Source: Xanthomonas melonis
GTDB lineage: Bacteria > Pseudomonadota > Gammaproteobacteria > Xanthomonadales > Xanthomonadaceae
DNA length: 64,000 nucleotides
Direction: 5' to 3'
Assembly (NCBI RefSeq): GCF_020783655.1
Contig: NZ_JAJGQH010000003.1
Span: 274,272-338,271 of the forward strand
In this document: in pieces, positions 61,264 through 64,000 of the stretch
Layout of the letters: every line of letters starts with the position of its first letter
Position numbering within the stretch: the stretch's first letter is position 1
Made by a program: the position numbers and the translations under genes
The notes under the pieces: generated by a model
Told to the model about the DNA's origin: nothing
Database searches by the model: none
Seen by the model: only the letters and a program-made list of their open reading frames with translations

Positions 61264-61405
61264 GAGCGGCTAACAGAACGACTGCGCAGCCGCCAGGCGG
61301 GCGCGGCCGGTGCTCGGAATTGGCATGTAGCACTCGTACACTCCGGTTCCTGCGCGCCGTCCACACCCACCTGACGGCCGCTCGCTACGCTCTGTTAGCC
61401 GCTCT
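61263..61405. repeat. MITE-like element, copy 2 (143 bp)
   Basis: The same length and almost the same sequence as the copy before the galactanase gene, with the 17-bp inverted ends AGAGCGGCTAACAGAAC and (one change) its complement. It begins inside the last base of the GH43 stop codon. The terminal repeats could fold in RNA and act as a terminator. Confidence 0.8.
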
Positions 61406-61490
61406 AGGCAGGCACAGGCCCCGCACGCCGCCGTGCGACAACCCCGACAGACGCGCTGCCGCCGCATCCGCTGCGGCAGCGCGTGATCTC

Positions 61491-63158
61491 TCAGCGCGCC
61501 GCCGGCTCGGGCTTGCGCGTGCGCCTGACGGGTGCGGTGTCCTTGCCCTGGTACAGGTTCAACAGCATCAGGGTGACGCCGTTGGTCCAGCCGAAGCCGT
61601 CCTGCAAGGCGTATTCGCCGCCGCCGCCGCCGGCCGCGTCGGCCTCCAGGCCGTATTTCTCCACCAGCTTGTGCTCGCGTGCGAACAGCGCCTGTACCTG
61701 GCTGAGGAAGCGCTCGCCGATCGTGCGCGCCAATGCGGTTTCGCCATAGCGTCGCAGTCCGTCTACCGCGACCCATTGCAGCGGCGCCCAGCCGTTGGGT
61801 TCATCCCATTGCTGGCCGGTCCTGGCAGCGGTGGTGGCCAGCCCGCCGGGGCGCAGCAGGCGGGCGCGCACGGTCGCGGCAGTGCGCTTGGCATGCGCAT
61901 CCGATGCCAACCCGGCGAACAGCGGGTATAGCGCGGCTGCGGTGACCTGGTCGCTCAGCGTGCGCGTCTGCCAATCGTAATCGGCGTAGTAGCCGGCCGC
62001 GTTCCAGAGATGCGCGTCGATGGCCTGCTTGCGTCGCTGCGCCAGCGCAGCGTAATCCAGCGCGCACTCGGCACCGGGTTGCGCACAGGCCTGGGCCAGG
62101 GTGCGTTCCAGGTGGTAGAGCAGGCTGTTGAGGTCGATGGGAAGGATGGCGGTGGTGCGGATGGTATGCAGGTTCTGGCCGTCGGCCAGCCAGCGGCTGG
62201 TATAGTCCCAACCGCTTTCCGCGCCGGCGCGCAGGTCGCGATACACCTCGGCGGCGGGGCGGCCGTGCGCTTGGGCAGCGGTACGGGTGTCGTGCAGCCA
62301 GGCTTCCGGGCGCGGCGTGTCGCGCTCGTCCCAATAGCGATTGAGGACGCTGCCATCTGCCAGCCGTACCACGTGGCGCGCTGCCTGGCCCGGCTTGAGC
62401 CCGTCGCTGCCCTGCATCCAGTACGCGTATTCCTTCTGCAGCTGCGGCAGATAGCGCTGGTAGACCGCCTCGCCTTCCACGCCGGCCTGCAGCTCCACCA
62501 TGTAGGAGAAGAACGGCGGCTGCGAGCGGCTGAGGTAGTAGGTGCGGTTGCCGTTGGGAATGTGCCCGTAGGTGTCGATCAGGTAGGCGAAGTTGTCCAG
62601 CATCTGGCGGCTGAGCGTGGTCTCGCCGCTCTTCACCAGACCCAGCATGGTGAAGTAGGAATCCCAGTAATACACCTCGCGGAAACGCCCGCCGGGCACC
62701 ACGTAGGGGTGCGGCAGCGCCAGCAGGCTGCTGTGCGGCGGCACCTGGGTCTGGCTGCGCACCAGCTTGGGCCAGAGCAGGTCGATGTGCTCGCGCAGGC
62801 CGGTGTCCTGGCGAATCGCGTCGGTCTGCACCGGCGGCGATTCCTCGAAGTTGGCGTCCACGAAGCGGCGCAGGTCGAAGCCGGGGTGGTCGTGCTGCGC
62901 CAGATAGTCGGCGTTGATCAGCGCCGGATCGCGCAATGGCAGGAAATCGACGAAGTGCTTCTGGTCGTCGAACAGTTCCCCGCGCTGCACCGCCTGGAAC
63001 AGCTCGGGGTAGGCCAGATCGGGCGTCGGCGGCGTGGATGCGGGAACGTTGACCACCGGAGTGTCCAGCGGCGCGGCGGTCAGCGTGCACGGCGCGACGA
63101 ACATGCTCAGCGACAGGCCAAGCAGCGACGTACAGCACGGGGGCGCGGCAGAACTCAT
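61491..63158 (-). CDS. treA: Periplasmic trehalase (GH37)
   Basis: The 555-aa enzyme hydrolyses trehalose to glucose. The two family signatures are present: PGGRFREVYYWDSYF and QWDEPNGWAPLQW. The first 40 residues form a signal (CCTSLLGLSLSMFVAPCTLTAAP) that sends it to the periplasm. GGAG 6 nt before the ATG selects this start over an in-frame ATG 33 nt upstream. A glycine-rich AAGGGGGEYALQDGFGWTNG segment near the C-terminus is typical of the family. It is transcribed towards the MITE. Confidence 0.94.
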   Translation of the reverse strand: MSSAAPPCCTSLLGLSLSMFVAPCTLTAAPLDTPVVNVPASTPPTPDLAYPELFQAVQRGELFDDQKHFVDFLPLRDPALINADYLAQHDHPGFDLRRFVDANFEESPPVQTDAIRQDTGLREHIDLLWPKLVRSQTQVPPHSSLLALPHPYVVPGGRFREVYYWDSYFTMLGLVKSGETTLSRQMLDNFAYLIDTYGHIPNGNRTYYLSRSQPPFFSYMVELQAGVEGEAVYQRYLPQLQKEYAYWMQGSDGLKPGQAARHVVRLADGSVLNRYWDERDTPRPEAWLHDTRTAAQAHGRPAAEVYRDLRAGAESGWDYTSRWLADGQNLHTIRTTAILPIDLNSLLYHLERTLAQACAQPGAECALDYAALAQRRKQAIDAHLWNAAGYYADYDWQTRTLSDQVTAAALYPLFAGLASDAHAKRTAATVRARLLRPGGLATTAARTGQQWDEPNGWAPLQWVAVDGLRRYGETALARTIGERFLSQVQALFAREHKLVEKYGLEADAAGGGGGEYALQDGFGWTNGVTLMLLNLYQGKDTAPVRRTRKPEPAAR

Positions 63159-63746
63159 GGCATCTCCGGAACGGGCAGTGACGTGTGGCATGGTAAACGA
63201 CCAATGTGGCGGGCAGGACCGCACCGGGTGCCCGAACGGCGGCGACCGACGCAACGCGATTCATCAAGGTGACGCGGCGCGCCGTCATGACGTGCGCCGA
63301 TTCAGGCCTATCGGCGCGGCGGCAATCGGCTTGAGTGCCGCGTCGTTGCACCCGATTCGCTGTAACGCGATGCAAGATGCGCGCCAGAGGCCGCGCGTTC
63401 GACCCGCCGGAGCAGCGGCACAGGCGTCGTCTGCCGAGGATCGTGCGGCCTGAAAGAACGCGCGCCGGATGCCACCGCCCGAGGGCGATATCGGCTTCGC
63501 ATGCGTGCAGGTTGGCGTGCGCATCCATCCTCTGTGTGTTGTCTGGCGGCTTATCGCATCCGCATCACGCATGCGGGGCTCCGTCGCGCTCAGTGCGTGC
63601 ATAACGTGAATGGCGGCTGGCGCGCGCTGGCGGCACAACGAATTTCAAACGCATGCCCACGCCATGCCCGCTAGATTTGCGCGCTCTGCATCGACATCCC
63701 GGATGCAGTGCCCGTCTTCTCCACATCTTTATCGGTCGGCACCATC
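63159..63746. other. Long intergenic stretch without a clear gene
   Basis: The trehalase promoter should lie at its left end and that of the edge gene at its right. CTGCATC and its complement form a 7-bp stem at 63686-63708. I see no gene I believe. Confidence 0.5.
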
Positions 63747-64000
63747 GTGACTACCCGCAGCAAGGAAGGGCTCGTCCCGCATGTCGCCGCCGCCGCATGC
63801 ACGGGCGCGATCCTGTTCTTCTTCGCCTGCCTGCTGTTGTACATGCCGCCACCGCGCCAGGCCACGCAACAGCAGGACGACCTGCAGGTGTATCTCGTGC
63901 CGCGCGCGCCGCTGCGCGAGCCGGTTCCGGTCGCGCCATCGCGCGATGCCAGGGCGCAGCCGCGGGCGGCCGCCGCCGCAGCGACGGCACGTCGCGCGCC
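63747..64000 (+). CDS. Membrane-anchored protein, cut by window end
   Basis: A GTG opens a frame that reaches the edge (about 84 codons). A short polar start (TTRSKEGLVPHVAAAA) is followed by one transmembrane helix (GAILFFFACLLLYMP) and a Pro/Arg/Ala-rich part beginning LQVYLVPRAPLREPVPV. The layout suggests a TonB-like or hypothetical anchored protein. The start is uncertain, since no good ribosome binding site is seen. Confidence 0.45.
   Translation, partial: MTTRSKEGLVPHVAAAACTGAILFFFACLLLYMPPPRQATQQQDDLQVYLVPRAPLREPVPVAPSRDARAQPRAAAAAATARRA

Overview
The window looks like a Xanthomonas chromosome. The base composition is GC-rich and the codon use is strongly biased. Four proteins end in the glutamine-rich XVIPCD tail that addresses antibacterial effectors to the Xanthomonas type IV secretion system. 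Homodimeric aceE, a GH5-expansin fusion, pectin side-chain enzymes and dispersed palindromic repeats point the same way. I see no tRNA, rRNA or CRISPR array. No virB/virD4 structural genes are present, so the effectors here must use a secretion apparatus encoded elsewhere.

Left part (1-11 kb). A hexanucleotide array precedes a HAD phosphatase and a tightly overlapping partner-switching operon (SpoIIE-type phosphatase, RsbW-like kinase, STAS protein). Next come a lipoprotein/lipase pair (immunity plus XVIPCD effector), a MITE-like repeat, a GH53 galactanase and aceE, which has a perfect hairpin next to its ribosome binding site.

Accessory region (about 11-28 kb). Three overlapping AT-rich genes follow the aceE terminator: a fused double DNA methyltransferase and two different candidate nuclease subunits, together a plausible restriction-modification system. 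Beyond them lie a REP-associated transposase and a decayed second copy, three more lipoprotein-immunity/XVIPCD-effector pairs, a symE toxin-family operon, and a relic that looks like a fifth effector pair. The region ends with a Tat/lipobox SUKH-ankyrin protein that seems to start at CTG. It reads as an interbacterial-warfare and defence island.

Right part (28-64 kb). This is mostly housekeeping and environmental genes: GFA, DJ-1/PfpI, a LysR regulator divergent from a DUF4863 gene, an atypical short-chain dehydrogenase, an SPFH lipoprotein, a glutathionyl-hydroquinone reductase, a VOC protein, and a MarR-CPBP protease operon with a dyad at the promoter. It continues with a YiiX-like hydrolase, two convergent S9 peptidases, a DUF1615 lipoprotein, a diguanylate cyclase with a short overlapping leader frame, a methyltransferase and a DMT exporter. 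Last come an expansin fused to a GH5 domain that has lost its catalytic residues, CycA, CorA, an AIM24 protein, a GH43 arabinanase, a second copy of the MITE, periplasmic trehalase and a truncated membrane protein at the edge.

The galactanase, arabinanase and expansin fusion together suggest loosening of plant cell walls and removal of pectin side chains. The four effector/immunity pairs and the restriction system suggest competition with bacteria and defence against foreign DNA.
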